NCBI RefSeq assembly: GCF_016722965.1
Contig: NZ_JAEQNB010000005.1
Coordinates: forward strand, 372,001-436,000
From: Tumebacillus amylolyticus
Lineage (GTDB): Bacteria; Bacillota; Bacilli; Tumebacillales; Tumebacillaceae
Direction: 5' to 3'
DNA: 64,000 nt
In this document: in pieces, positions 17,312 to 26,136 of the stretch
Numbering within the stretch: position 1 is the first letter of the stretch
How the letters are laid out: each line of letters starts with the position of its first letter
The notes under the pieces: model-generated
What the model saw: the letters and a program-made list of their open reading frames with translations, nothing else
Told to the model about the DNA's origin: nothing
The model's database searches: none
Program-made: the position numbers and the translations under genes

Positions 17312-18619
17312 TCACACCACCATGCGGATCGATTCGATCGGCGACTCGACTTGGAAACCGAGGCGCGGGTTGTTGATGTTCTCGCCGACTTTCAACAGAT
17401 GGGCGCGTTCCGTGTAGTACGCCACCAACTTGTCGATCTCGCCTTGGTCGACCGCTTCTACGCGCTCCAAGATGTGGTACATCACGACTTCCGGCGGCAC
17501 CTGCATCGCCGGGCGGTGGTTGCGCTCGCCGTTTTCGTGGACCAACATCGTCTCTTGCCACGGCAGACGGCTTGCTTGGTCGAGGTAGCCGATCATGTCC
17601 GGGCAAACCGGCGCTTGCAGCGTCCAGCCCATCGAGAACGAGAACAGCGTGACATTGGGATTGTGCGACATATGCTCCGCCACCACGCGAACTTCATCCG
17701 ACCATGCGGTGAACAGCAGACCTTTTTGCGTCGTGTCGAGCATTTCACGCGGCACCATCGGGATGCCGGTCATTTCGGAGAAGGCGAAGGCGATCGGTGC
17801 TACGTCCATGCTCGCCGGAATGATGTATTCGTACTGCGGGAAGCCCGGAACTTCCTCGATCATGCGTTTCAACGCGACGAGAATCTGCGCGACGTTCAGC
17901 CAGCCGTAGTTGATGAACACATAGCGGCCGTTGAGGTTTTCGTTCGGTTCGCCCAAGTCTTCCTCCGACGTGCGCAGAAGCGGGGTGCCGTATTGAACGA
18001 AGTGCCAATCGCGCAGGTCTTTCGGCGGGAACGCTTCATAGCGCGCAAGCATGTCCTTCAAAATGTTCAGCATCACCGGCTCTTGGTTGTGCTTCGCGTA
18101 CTCGCCCTCGATGTAGGGGAACAGTTCTTTCGCGCCCGCCGCGTCCTTGGACAGCAACGAAGTGTAGGCGACGTAGAACGCCGTATTCGGACTCGGGGAG
18201 TACTCGTACGCATTTTTGAATTGCTCCAGCGCGTCTTCCATGCGGAATTCCTTGAGCAGGCAATAGCCCAGCTCAAACACCGCATTCGCCGCCATCGGGA
18301 TCAGTTCGACCGTTTTGCGCAGCGGGTTGATGGCGGAACCGAACAGGTTGTCCTTCATCAGCGCTTGCGCCACGCCGTAGTAGCCTTCCGCATCATCCGG
18401 GTTCATCGCGACTTTTTCAAAAAGCTCTGCGGCCGGTACACGGTCGAGCATCCGCAGGACAAACGCATAGCGCTGGTAGACGCGAGCGTCATACACTTCC
18501 AGCTTCAAGCAGGTATTCAAGACCTCCTGCGCACGCTCGTACATTTCCTCGGCCATGCAATCCTCTATATGTTGCAACATCTGATGAAGTTGCTCTCTTT
18601 GCTTTTCTTCTTTGGACAC
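17312..18619 (-). CDS. TPR-repeat protein inserted between lepA and hemW
   Basis: About 436 aa from GTG 18619 (TTG 18622 equally possible; GGGGG 7-10 nt upstream). The frame is open further up, but there it runs into the lepA terminator. Residues about 15-200 form tetratricopeptide-like helical repeats (VYQRYAFVLRMLDRVPAAELFEKVA, DDAEGYYGVAQALMKDNLFGSA, ANAVFELGYCLLKEFRMEDALEQF). The C-terminal half (YVFINYGWLNVAQILVALK ... IPASMDVAPIAFAFSEMTGIP ... VTLFSFSMGWT) is alpha/beta and vaguely phosphoribosyltransferase-like, but I cannot name it. It interrupts the usual lepA-hemW neighbourhood. Confidence 0.75.
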   Translation of the reverse strand: MSKEEKQREQLHQMLQHIEDCMAEEMYERAQEVLNTCLKLEVYDARVYQRYAFVLRMLDRVPAAELFEKVAMNPDDAEGYYGVAQALMKDNLFGSAINPLRKTVELIPMAANAVFELGYCLLKEFRMEDALEQFKNAYEYSPSPNTAFYVAYTSLLSKDAAGAKELFPYIEGEYAKHNQEPVMLNILKDMLARYEAFPPKDLRDWHFVQYGTPLLRTSEEDLGEPNENLNGRYVFINYGWLNVAQILVALKRMIEEVPGFPQYEYIIPASMDVAPIAFAFSEMTGIPMVPREMLDTTQKGLLFTAWSDEVRVVAEHMSHNPNVTLFSFSMGWTLQAPVCPDMIGYLDQASRLPWQETMLVHENGERNHRPAMQVPPEVVMYHILERVEAVDQGEIDKLVAYYTERAHLLKVGENINNPRLGFQVESPIESIRMVV

Positions 18620-18668
18620 CAACTTAAGTCCCCCTCTATCTAAGTCCAGATAAACTTCATTGTACCAT

Positions 18669-18711
18669 AAAAAACGTCCCCTGCGCATTCGTGCACAGGG
18701 GACGTTTTTTG
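18669..18711 (-). terminator. Terminator after lepA
   Basis: Long stem AAAAACGTCCCCTG/CAGGGGACGTTTTT around a 10-nt loop just after the lepA stop. Confidence 0.87.
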
Positions 18712-18716
18712 CTGTG

Positions 18717-20525
18717 TTAGTCGATTTTGAGAACCGCCATGAACGCTTCTTGCGGCACCTCGACGGAGCCGACTTGCTTCATGCGCTTCTTGCCTTCTTT
18801 TTGCTTGTCGAGCAGTTTGCGTTTCCGGGAGATGTCGCCGCCGTAACACTTGGCGAGGACGTTTTTGCGGATCGCTTTGATCGTTTCGCGGGAGATGATC
18901 TTGTTGCCGATCGCCGCTTGGATCGGGACTTCGAATTGCTGGCGCGGGATCAGTTCTTTGAGCTTCTCGCAGAGCGATTTGCCGCGGGCGTACGCTTTGT
19001 CCTTGTGAACGATGATCGACAGGGCGTCGATGATTTCGTTGTTGAGCAGAACGTCCATTTTGACCAGCGCGGACGGACGGTAGCCGATCAGCTCGTAGTC
19101 GAACGACGCATAGCCCTTCGTCCCCGACTTCAGACGGTCGAAGAAGTCGTACACAACTTCGGTCAGCGGAATCTCGTACACGAGCGTGACGCGGTTCTGG
19201 TCGAGGTAGTCCATGTTCAGGAACACGCCGCGCTTCTCTTGGCAGAGCTCCATGATGACGCCGACATAGTCCTTCGGCACAATGATCGACGCCTTGACAT
19301 ACGGCTCCTCGATGCGCTCGATGCGCTGCGGGTCCGGCAGTTTGGACGGGTTGTCGATTTCCATCGAGGTGCCGTCCGTGTTGTAGACATGGTAGACAAC
19401 AGACGGAGCCGTCGTGATCAGGGTGAGGTCGAATTCGCGCTCGAGACGCTCTTGGATAACTTCCATGTGCAAGAGGCCGAGGAAACCGCAACGGAAGCCA
19501 AAGCCCAGAGCGGTCGACGTCTCCGGCTCGTACTTGAGAGCGGCATCGTTGAGTTCCATTTTCTCCAAGGCATCGCGCAGGTCGTTGTATTCGTTGGTTT
19601 CAACCGGATACAGACCGCAGAAGACCATCGGGTTGATGCCGCGGTAGCCAGGCAATTGCTCCATCGCCGGGTTCTCGACGAGAGTGACCGTGTCGCCGAC
19701 GCGGGTGTCGCGGACGTTTTTGATCGAAGCGTGGAAGTAGCCGACGTCGCCTACCATCAGCTCGTCGACGGCGATCATGCGCGGCGCGAGTTTGCCGACT
19801 TCGATGACTTCGTACTCCGCTTCGGTTGCCATCATGCGGACTTTTTGACCCGCTTTCAGCGAACCGTTGATGATCCGCATCTGAACGATGACGCCCTTGT
19901 ACGGGTCGAAGTAGGAATCGTAGATCAACGCTTGCAGCGGCGCATCCGGGTCGCCGGTCGGAGCCGGGACTTTTTGCACGATTTGTTCCAAGATGTCTTG
20001 GATACCGATGCCCGACTTCGCAGACGCGAGCACCGCGTCGGACGCATCAAGACCGATGACGTCCTCAATCTCTTGCTTCACGCGCTCCGGTTCCGCAGAC
20101 GGGAGGTCGATTTTATTGATAACCGGGAGAATTTCCAAGTTGTTCTCCAAAGCTAAGTACACGTTTGCGAGAGTCTGGGCTTCGATGCCCTGTGCCGCGT
20201 CCACGACGAGCAACGCGCCTTCGCAAGCGGCCAGCGAACGAGAAACTTCATACGTGAAGTCTACGTGTCCCGGCGTGTCGATCAGGTGCAAGATGTATTC
20301 CTCGCCGTCCTTCGCCTTGTAGTTCAGGCGCACGGACTGCAATTTGATCGTGATCCCGCGTTCACGTTCGATGTCCATATTGTCCAGCAATTGATCTTGC
20401 ATCTCACGCTTGGAGATCGTGCCTGTATATTCAAGAATCCGGTCAGCCAACGTGGACTTCCCGTGGTCAATGTGTGCGATAATCGAGAAGTTGCGGATCT
20501 TCTCCTGGCGTTTTCTTGCGTCCAT
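18717..20525 (-). CDS. lepA: Translation elongation factor 4 (LepA)
   Basis: Ribosome back-translocating GTPase, 602 aa. Motifs: [14 protein letters not shown] (G1), [14 protein letters not shown] (G2), [28 protein letters not shown] (G3) and INKIDLPSA (G4), then the LepA-specific C-terminus with [24 protein letters not shown]. The frame extends 52 codons upstream of the ATG at 20525, but family alignment starts at [27 protein letters not shown] at 20565-20570 (minus strand) directly after the upstream terminator may be its -10 box. Confidence 0.98.
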   Translation of the reverse strand: MDARKRQEKIRNFSIIAHIDHGKSTLADRILEYTGTISKREMQDQLLDNMDIERERGITIKLQSVRLNYKAKDGEEYILHLIDTPGHVDFTYEVSRSLAACEGALLVVDAAQGIEAQTLANVYLALENNLEILPVINKIDLPSAEPERVKQEIEDVIGLDASDAVLASAKSGIGIQDILEQIVQKVPAPTGDPDAPLQALIYDSYFDPYKGVIVQMRIINGSLKAGQKVRMMATEAEYEVIEVGKLAPRMIAVDELMVGDVGYFHASIKNVRDTRVGDTVTLVENPAMEQLPGYRGINPMVFCGLYPVETNEYNDLRDALEKMELNDAALKYEPETSTALGFGFRCGFLGLLHMEVIQERLEREFDLTLITTAPSVVYHVYNTDGTSMEIDNPSKLPDPQRIERIEEPYVKASIIVPKDYVGVIMELCQEKRGVFLNMDYLDQNRVTLVYEIPLTEVVYDFFDRLKSGTKGYASFDYELIGYRPSALVKMDVLLNNEIIDALSIIVHKDKAYARGKSLCEKLKELIPRQQFEVPIQAAIGNKIISRETIKAIRKNVLAKCYGGDISRKRKLLDKQKEGKKRMKQVGSVEVPQEAFMAVLKID

Positions 20526-20572
20526 CTTCAAGATGTCCCCCTTCTGAGACCATACATGCCCGTAATTATAAC

Positions 20573-20606
20573 AAAAAAAAGCACCCTGCGCTATGCACAG
20601 GGTCTC
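20573..20606 (-). terminator. Weak terminator between yqxA and lepA
   Basis: Minus-strand stem ACCCTG..GC/GC..CAGGGT followed by eight T. Some transcription from spoIIP-yqxA may still read into lepA. Confidence 0.65.
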
Positions 20607-20610
20607 AAAT

Positions 20611-20973
20611 TTAATTCGAAGTAAAAGCTCCCGAAAGCGAATCGAGCAACTTCTTGGCTCCCGTCTCCATCCACGTGCCAATCGAGATCGAAGCGGTGTC
20701 TACCCCGCTGCCCACGGAGCTCTGTTGATTTTCAATGTCATGGCTCAATTCTTGCGACCACGAAGGCTTGGTGGCTTTGACGTCCTTGCCGAGAATTTTC
20801 AGATCGACGTCGCCCTGCTCGTTTTTGATCGCGAGCGCTTGCTTGTCGTTTGTGCCGACCAGCGAGTTGACGCCCTTCTCCGCCGAGGAGATGCCGAAGA
20901 TCACCAGCAGCGCAAGCATTACGAGCAACACGCCGTACACGGCCGACTGCTCCAGAATCGTTTTGACTTTCAT
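20611..20973 (-). CDS. yqxA: DUF3679 protein (YqxA-like)
   Basis: 120 aa with one N-terminal membrane helix (residues 12-29, [18 protein letters not shown]) and a polar tail presumably outside the membrane. Its place between spoIIP and lepA, size and topology match Bacillus YqxA. GGAGG lies 10 nt upstream. Function unknown; sporulation association comes from context only. Confidence 0.82.
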   Translation of the reverse strand: MKVKTILEQSAVYGVLLVMLALLVIFGISSAEKGVNSLVGTNDKQALAIKNEQGDVDLKILGKDVKATKPSWSQELSHDIENQQSSVGSGVDTASISIGTWMETGAKKLLDSLSGAFTSN

Positions 20974-21039
20974 GGTTTCAACTCCTCCCCAGTAGAGTTT
21001 GCTATCCAGTATGGTCCGGGAAAAAGGGGGTGATACCCC

Positions 21040-22272
21040 CTAGTTGCCCGTCTGCGTCCGTTGCTCTTGGCGTTGTTGCGAATCTTGCATTTCTTTGGTC
21101 ACTTTCACTTCCGGCGAGAGGGCGTTGATGTCCTTGAGATACTGGGCGATGACGTCCGCCATCACGGTGGCCGTGCGTTTTTCCTCCTCGATGGAGTTGC
21201 CCGGGCCGCCGATTTCGATCAGCACCATGTTCGGGTCGAGGTCTTGGTTGTAGCGGGTGTCGTAAGGCGCCGGGCCTTTGACCCACACCCCTTTGGAGAG
21301 GCTCGGGTATTTTTCTTTTAAATAGTCGTGCAATTTCGTGGCAGTCGCTGCGTTTTGTTCGGAATGCGGGTTGTTGCCGCCGCCGACGATGAAGTAGACC
21401 ATCGAATAATCGACTCCGTTGATCGTCGTCGTCGTTTTCTCACGCGGCAGAGAGTCACGGTGGATGTCGAAGATCAGTTTGATGTTTTTGTGCTCGCTCA
21501 GCACTTTTTGCACCGTCGGGCGCGAATAGTCGTAGGCGTTGTCAAAGTCCCCGACCGACCAGTAGTCCACGAGCGTTTGCAGAGTCGGCACGCCTGCTTT
21601 TTCCAATTCCTGCTTCATCGCCCCACCCGCTTGCTCGATGTTGATCTTGGCATCGTAGGCGTTGTCCGCCTTGGTGCCCGCTTTCAGATCCGGCAGGAAC
21701 GACTCGCGGTTGTGCGAGTGGTAGATGTAGACCAGCGGTTCGTTGTTGTTGACCGGTTGCACGTCCTCGACTTTCTCACGCGGTTTGGCGTTGAGGTTCG
21801 GCGGCGGCGCGTCCTTGGCGGCATGCTCATCGGACGGCGGGGTCGTGTAGCTCGGGTCGGGCGTCAGCAGTTTGAAGTCGCTGACCGCCATGCCCGGCAC
21901 TTGAAACCCGAGCATCGTCAGCGGATTGCCTGCGTCGATGTCGGTGAACAAGTAGAGCAGCATGTTGCTGAGTCCTCGGGGCGAAGCGGTCGAATCGGCG
22001 AGCGTCGGCGTGGGTGCAATCGAGGCGTACATCGGCAACTCCTGAGACATGACTCCGTTGAGCGAGTGAGCGGAGATGCTGTGCAAGATGCGCCCGGCCA
22101 AGCCCTTGCTTGAACCTCCGGCGATCAACTGCACCGCCACCACTCCTACAAAAATGGAAAAAACCGCCGTGGCAAGCCCCATCGTGACAATCGTGGTGCG
22201 AGCCTTTTGGCTGCTTAAATTCAACGTCAGAGAGCGAAACCGTCGCTTGCGCTCCTCATTGCGGTTCTTCAT
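21040..22272 (-). CDS. spoIIP: Stage II sporulation protein P
   Basis: Peptidoglycan amidase/endopeptidase of the engulfment DMP complex, 410 aa. N-terminal anchor at about residues 26-52 (TIVTMGLATAVFSIFVGVVAVQLIAGG), then an extracytoplasmic linker and the catalytic domain: LVYIYHSHNRESFLP, IKLIFDIHRDSLPR and YFIVGGGNNPHSEQN, containing the zinc-ligand His/Glu positions of the family. AGGAGG precedes the ATG. It heads spoIIP-yqxA; gpr, its usual upstream neighbour, is about 2.3 kb away because two other genes are inserted. Confidence 0.96.
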   Translation of the reverse strand: MKNRNEERKRRFRSLTLNLSSQKARTTIVTMGLATAVFSIFVGVVAVQLIAGGSSKGLAGRILHSISAHSLNGVMSQELPMYASIAPTPTLADSTASPRGLSNMLLYLFTDIDAGNPLTMLGFQVPGMAVSDFKLLTPDPSYTTPPSDEHAAKDAPPPNLNAKPREKVEDVQPVNNNEPLVYIYHSHNRESFLPDLKAGTKADNAYDAKINIEQAGGAMKQELEKAGVPTLQTLVDYWSVGDFDNAYDYSRPTVQKVLSEHKNIKLIFDIHRDSLPREKTTTTINGVDYSMVYFIVGGGNNPHSEQNAATATKLHDYLKEKYPSLSKGVWVKGPAPYDTRYNQDLDPNMVLIEIGGPGNSIEEEKRTATVMADVIAQYLKDINALSPEVKVTKEMQDSQQRQEQRTQTGN

Positions 22273-22344
22273 GGCGACCGTCCTCCTTTGTTCTCTATGC
22301 CCCTACTCTATGAATCCTCGTTGCTAGATATGACAACGAAAAAA

Positions 22345-22384
22345 AGACCGTGCCACCCTCAAGTGTGGCACGGTCTCTTTTTCT
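22345..22384 (-). terminator. Terminator after SGNH hydrolase
   Basis: 12-bp perfect stem AGACCGTGCCAC/GTGGCACGGTCT followed by a T-rich run. Confidence 0.9.
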
Positions 22385-22394
22385 AGCAAAATGA

Positions 22395-23645
22395 TTAGTT
22401 GTTGATATAGGCGGTGTTGCTGTTCGAAATGTATTCCACGTCAAAGCCCAGACCTTGCGAGATCGCACGAAGCGGGACGTACGTTTTGGTACCGTCGTAG
22501 AGCAGGTGGACGGGAGCGTCGATTTTGACTTCCTCGCCGTTGACGAGCAACGTATCGGAACCGATGGAGAATTTCACGTTGCTCTCGCCCATCGAAATGA
22601 TCGCCGCTTGGTTCTCTTCGTCCCAGCCGACTTCGGCGCCGACCGCTTCTGCAAATTCACGAAGCGGGAGGTATGCACGGTCGTTGATCATCGTGACTTC
22701 ATAGTCGTTGTGGAATTCCTTGCCTTTGACGATGACGTTGATCGGCTGGCGTTGCTCGGTGATGCGGTAGCGTCCGCCCCAGATCGCTTGAGCGAAAGCA
22801 TCTGCCATCGCCTCGTATCCGGCTTGGTTCGGATGAACGTCGTTCTCGGCGAGATGGGTGTAGTCGCGCTCGTGACCGTTGAATTTCTCAGATACGTGAG
22901 CCACTTTGATCGGGAAGGTGTCAGACTTCATGCTGTCGGCAATTTCGTCGAGGGTAGTCGTGGTGTCTTCGGAGACTTGCTGGAGGCGGTCGTAGGTGGC
23001 TTGATCTCCGTCTGTGAAGTACGGAACGTAGCCGTCAGCGATGACGACTTGTGCATGCGGTGCGAGTTCATGGAGGGTGGCGAGTGCGGAGCGGAGGTTG
23101 GTGGACAGGGTGTCGAGCACATCGTTGGTCTTCGCTTTCACATCGTCGTCAGCGCCTGCTTGGACGAACGCTGCGAAGTCGGGCGCGAAATCGTTCGCTC
23201 CGATCGTCACGGTGATCAGATCGGCAACGGCGAGTTCTTGGCGGGATTCTTCGATCTGCGAGAACAGTTGGTCTGTGCGCGGGCTTTCCGGCAGGTCTGC
23301 TTGAATTTCGTTCGGAGTGGTGTTTTTATTTTGCTTCAGCGCGTCCAGGTATTTCACGAGGCCGGTGGAGTTCAAGCCCGCCACTCCGTAGTTTTTCACG
23401 TAGGTGCGTCCCGTGTAGAGGGAGTCTTCGTACAAGCGGTCGACGAATCCGTAGGGCTCGTTCATCGAGTAGTCAACGCCCGGCTCAAGGCCCAGTGTGA
23501 GCGAATCGCCAAGCGCAACAAAGTGATGCGGCAGTTTGGAAGTGTACGTGACGTCGGCCGTTGCAGCTCCGGTCCCGATCAAGCCGCTTGTCAAAACGGT
23601 GACCAACGCCAGTCGAACGCTGGTTTGTGCGAGAAACTTTTTCAT
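22395..23645 (-). CDS. Secreted SGNH/GDSL hydrolase with copper amine oxidase-like domain
   Basis: 416 aa with a signal peptide ending near ATADV (residue about 31). Residues 42-270 are a SGNH esterase/lipase domain: block I FVALGDSLTLG (catalytic Ser), GVAGLNS (block II Gly), TIGANDF (block III Asn) and DVHPNQAGYEAMA (block V Asp-x-x-His). Residues about 295-416 are the copper amine oxidase N-terminal-like fold (YLPLREFAEAVGAEVGWDEE, YVPLRAISQGLGFDVEYI), a common wall-associated domain in Bacillales. Likely deacetylates or de-esterifies an extracellular polymer or lipid. It lies 32 nt downstream of a truncated adenylating protein. Confidence 0.9.
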   Translation of the reverse strand: MKKFLAQTSVRLALVTVLTSGLIGTGAATADVTYTSKLPHHFVALGDSLTLGLEPGVDYSMNEPYGFVDRLYEDSLYTGRTYVKNYGVAGLNSTGLVKYLDALKQNKNTTPNEIQADLPESPRTDQLFSQIEESRQELAVADLITVTIGANDFAPDFAAFVQAGADDDVKAKTNDVLDTLSTNLRSALATLHELAPHAQVVIADGYVPYFTDGDQATYDRLQQVSEDTTTTLDEIADSMKSDTFPIKVAHVSEKFNGHERDYTHLAENDVHPNQAGYEAMADAFAQAIWGGRYRITEQRQPINVIVKGKEFHNDYEVTMINDRAYLPLREFAEAVGAEVGWDEENQAAIISMGESNVKFSIGSDTLLVNGEEVKIDAPVHLLYDGTKTYVPLRAISQGLGFDVEYISNSNTAYINN

Positions 23646-23677
23646 TTGGAATGACCTCTCTTTGTCTAGTCTAGTTC

Positions 23678-24340
23678 TTATTCGGTTTCAAGTTTGAATC
23701 CAAGGTGTCCCGCCAGCAGAACGGCCGGTTCCTCCGTGGACTCTAGAGCCCCTCGAACGATATAATCGCTCTGCATGAGGTCGCTGTGATGAACGGTGAC
23801 CGCAGTCGGATCGTCCACCAAGCCCTCCGGATGGGACAAGTACGCGACCATCTCGCCGTGAACGCCCGCGTCCCGCCATTTGCCGCCGAGTTCAATCGGC
23901 ACGGCGTCGGTCGCGACCCAGCGCACTTGTTTGAGCGCAGAATCGGGTTGGTCGCGCAACACGTCGCGGATCGAGTTCAAAAGCAGCGACGTGGTCAGGA
24001 TGACGGTCGGAGTTGAATTCTCGACAGCTCTCTGCAAGGATTCCAAATTGCGCACATCGCGCGGTGCCGCGACGGGAACCGCGATGGTTCCGGAGTAGAA
24101 ACAGCCAAGCAACGCCGTGAGATAGGCCGGGCCTTGGGCATAGAGCAGCAGAACGCGCTCGCCCTTGGCTTTAAAACCTTGCAAAAGGGCGCCGACCGCA
24201 CGGGCACGGTCATCCAACTGGGCATAGGTCGCCGAGCCAAGCACTTCCTCCCGGTCGTTTTGGCCAATCATGACGCGCTCGCTCGGACGTTCCTTCGACC
24301 TGAGGCGAAGCAAGTCTACGAGTGTGGATACACGATCCAT
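23678..24340 (-). CDS. Truncated AMP-binding (fatty acyl-AMP ligase-like) protein
   Basis: 220 aa, resembling only the N-terminal subdomain of adenylate-forming enzymes (ATYAQLDDRARAVGALLQGF, ERVLLLYAQGPAYLTALLGCFYSGTIAVPVAAPR, TVILTTSLLL). Where the full enzymes have the Ser/Thr/Gly-rich phosphate loop, this protein has MVAYLSHPEGLVDDPTAVTV, and it stops soon after. The ATP loop and the C-terminal lid are therefore missing, so adenylation activity is unlikely. The frame is clean from start to stop, so it is a stable short protein rather than fresh decay. It is co-directional with, and close to, the SGNH hydrolase. Confidence 0.78.
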   Translation of the reverse strand: MDRVSTLVDLLRLRSKERPSERVMIGQNDREEVLGSATYAQLDDRARAVGALLQGFKAKGERVLLLYAQGPAYLTALLGCFYSGTIAVPVAAPRDVRNLESLQRAVENSTPTVILTTSLLLNSIRDVLRDQPDSALKQVRWVATDAVPIELGGKWRDAGVHGEMVAYLSHPEGLVDDPTAVTVHHSDLMQSDYIVRGALESTEEPAVLLAGHLGFKLETE

Positions 24341-24497
24341 GCAACTTCCCCCTCTGATATAACAGAAGTAGATGATAGTATTAAATTATTCTGACATCAG
24401 TATATCAAATTACTAAATTCACAACAATATATCTTGAAGTTGTGAAATGCGAAATTTTCATTTGTACATTTATATTCATTTCTACTGTATCACTAAA

Positions 24498-24533
24498 AAA
24501 GAGCCGCCGAGGAGATTCCTCAGCAGGCTCTTG
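24498..24533 (-). terminator. Terminator after gpr
   Basis: Stem GAGCCGCCGAGGA/TCCTCAGCAGGCTC (with small internal mismatches) followed by a T-rich stretch on the minus strand. The remaining intergenic DNA (24341-24497) is AT-rich and probably holds the promoter of the leftward gene. Confidence 0.7.
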
Positions 24534-24545
24534 ATTTTCAGGCAG

Positions 24546-25658
24546 TTAGTGCGTGTACATGGATGAGTCGTCCATGGAGATGGCGTCATGAAGTGCGACG
24601 TTCAGTCCGTTGGCGAGGACGTTGGCGATGTCTTCGACGAAGGTGTCGATTTCCTTCGGGGTGACCATGAGGTTTTGGCCGATCGGTTGAAGCAGTTCGA
24701 AGATCAACTGCTTTTTTTCCCGCTCATCAAAGTTGGCGAACAGCTTGGTCATGCCGTTGCCCGGCACGTCTTGCTCCAAACGGTTTACGATCAGGTCCAT
24801 CGCATCGCTGGTAATCGTCACTGCATCAACCACGGTCGGTACCCCGACTGCAATGACGGGGACGCCGAGCGATTTTTTGTTAAGCCCTTTGCGCTTGTTG
24901 CCCACACCGGCCCCCGGCGAGATGCCGACGTCCGCGATCTGGATCGTGGTGTTCACTCGCTCCATCGAACGCGCCGCCAGTGCATCGACGGCGATGACGA
25001 GGTCGGGTTTGACTTTTTTCACAATGCCGTGCACGATCTCGGACGTCTCAATCCCCGTAATGCCAAGCACCCCCGGCGCCACGGCTGCCACCGGACGATA
25101 GCCGCCGCCTGCCACGAGGTCGGGCATATGTTCATAGAGATGGCGAGTCACGAACAGATTGTCACAGACCAGCGGCCCGAGCGAGTCGGGCGTCACTTTG
25201 CGGTTTCCAAGTCCGATCACGAGCACCGTCGATTCCGCCGTGAGATTGGCGAACTTGCGGAATTCGGCCGCCAGCGTCTCCGAGACGCGGCGCTGCAACT
25301 GCGGATCTTTGTATCGCAGGCCGGGGATCTCAAGCGTCAGATAGTTGCCCGGCATCTTGCCCATGATCTTGCCGCCGACATCGTCGAGGATCGACATGCG
25401 GGTAATTTTGATGCCTTCGTCCTCTTCTTCGGACAGGTTCACACCCGGAATCGTCCCCCCGTGATCGGGAGAAAAAATCTGGTGCGCCTCCAATGCGAGA
25501 TCTGTGCTGACGCTATAGGAGTTCCAAAACTCATCATCCATTTGCGTATGTGCGGATTCTTGGCTATACTTGTAACGCGGCTCTTTGCCCACGAACTCCA
25601 CCTGCTTTCTGACTAGGGTCTTGGAGTTAGAGTGGCTCAGAGTTTCTAAATTATGCAA
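24546..25658 (-). CDS. gpr: Germination protease GPR
   Basis: Aspartic-type endopeptidase (family A25) that degrades small acid-soluble spore proteins at germination. Strong family segments are DHGGTIPGVNL, GNYLTLEIPGLR, IGLGNRKVTPDSLGP, RPVAAVAPGVLGITGIETSEI, DLVIAVDALAARSMERVNTTIQI and GAGVGNKRKGLNKKSLGVPVIAVG. 370 aa from a TTG; the ATG at 25541 (MDDEFWNSYSVSTDLALE) would give 331 aa and sits closer to the Bacillus processing site. No start has a strong ribosome site, so the start is uncertain. It is divergent from rpsT as in Bacillus. Confidence 0.95.
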   Translation of the reverse strand: MHNLETLSHSNSKTLVRKQVEFVGKEPRYKYSQESAHTQMDDEFWNSYSVSTDLALEAHQIFSPDHGGTIPGVNLSEEEDEGIKITRMSILDDVGGKIMGKMPGNYLTLEIPGLRYKDPQLQRRVSETLAAEFRKFANLTAESTVLVIGLGNRKVTPDSLGPLVCDNLFVTRHLYEHMPDLVAGGGYRPVAAVAPGVLGITGIETSEIVHGIVKKVKPDLVIAVDALAARSMERVNTTIQIADVGISPGAGVGNKRKGLNKKSLGVPVIAVGVPTVVDAVTITSDAMDLIVNRLEQDVPGNGMTKLFANFDEREKKQLIFELLQPIGQNLMVTPKEIDTFVEDIANVLANGLNVALHDAISMDDSSMYTH

Positions 25659-25753
25659 GGGAGATACAAACCTTGCATTCTCGCACTAGTCATGATAAAA
25701 TATCCAATGTCCTTTTTTATGGATATGTGCTCTGAAATGGAGGTGAAATATAG

Positions 25754-26017
25754 ATGCCGAACATCAAATCCGCTGTGAAGCGCGTGAAGACCACCAGCAC
25801 CCGTACCCTGCGTAACGCTGCTGCGAAATCCGCTCTCCGCACCTCAATCAAGAAGTTCGAAGCAGCTGTAGCAGCAAACGATGCGAACTCCGCAACCTTG
25901 CTGAAGCAAGCGACTCGTGCACTGGACAAGGCTGTTTCCAAAGGTCTCCTGCACAAGAACACTGCTTCTCGTAAAAAATCCCGTCTGACCAAGAAGTTCA
26001 ACCAAGCTTCCGCGTAA
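25754..26017 (+). CDS. rpsT: 30S ribosomal protein S20
   Basis: 87 aa, Lys/Ala-rich. [14 protein letters not shown], then [20 protein letters not shown] and [22 protein letters not shown] are textbook S20. GGAGGTGA precedes the ATG. It is monocistronic with a shared terminator at 26082-26115. Confidence 0.98.
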   Translation: MPNIKSAVKRVKTTSTRTLRNAAAKSALRTSIKKFEAAVAANDANSATLLKQATRALDKAVSKGLLHKNTASRKKSRLTKKFNQASA

Positions 26018-26081
26018 GACGGTTTCCATAGGAGCTTCATGACTTTGGCGCCAAAGCGATGGAGTTTTTCAGATGGAATGC

Positions 26082-26115
26082 AAAAACGACCCAAGGATTT
26101 CCCTGGGTCGTTTTT
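26082..26115. terminator. Bidirectional terminator, rpsT / papain-like protease
   Basis: Stem AAAAACGACCCA/TGGGTCGTTTTT with inner AGG/CCC pairing; convergent genes on both sides. Confidence 0.88.
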
Positions 26116-26136
26116 TGTATGTCCTGAAAGCCATGC

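Noticed and set aside
23678..24340. Frameshifted pseudogene of a full acyl-AMP ligase
   Set aside because: I see no continuation of the ligase in any frame downstream; the SGNH gene follows after 32 nt.
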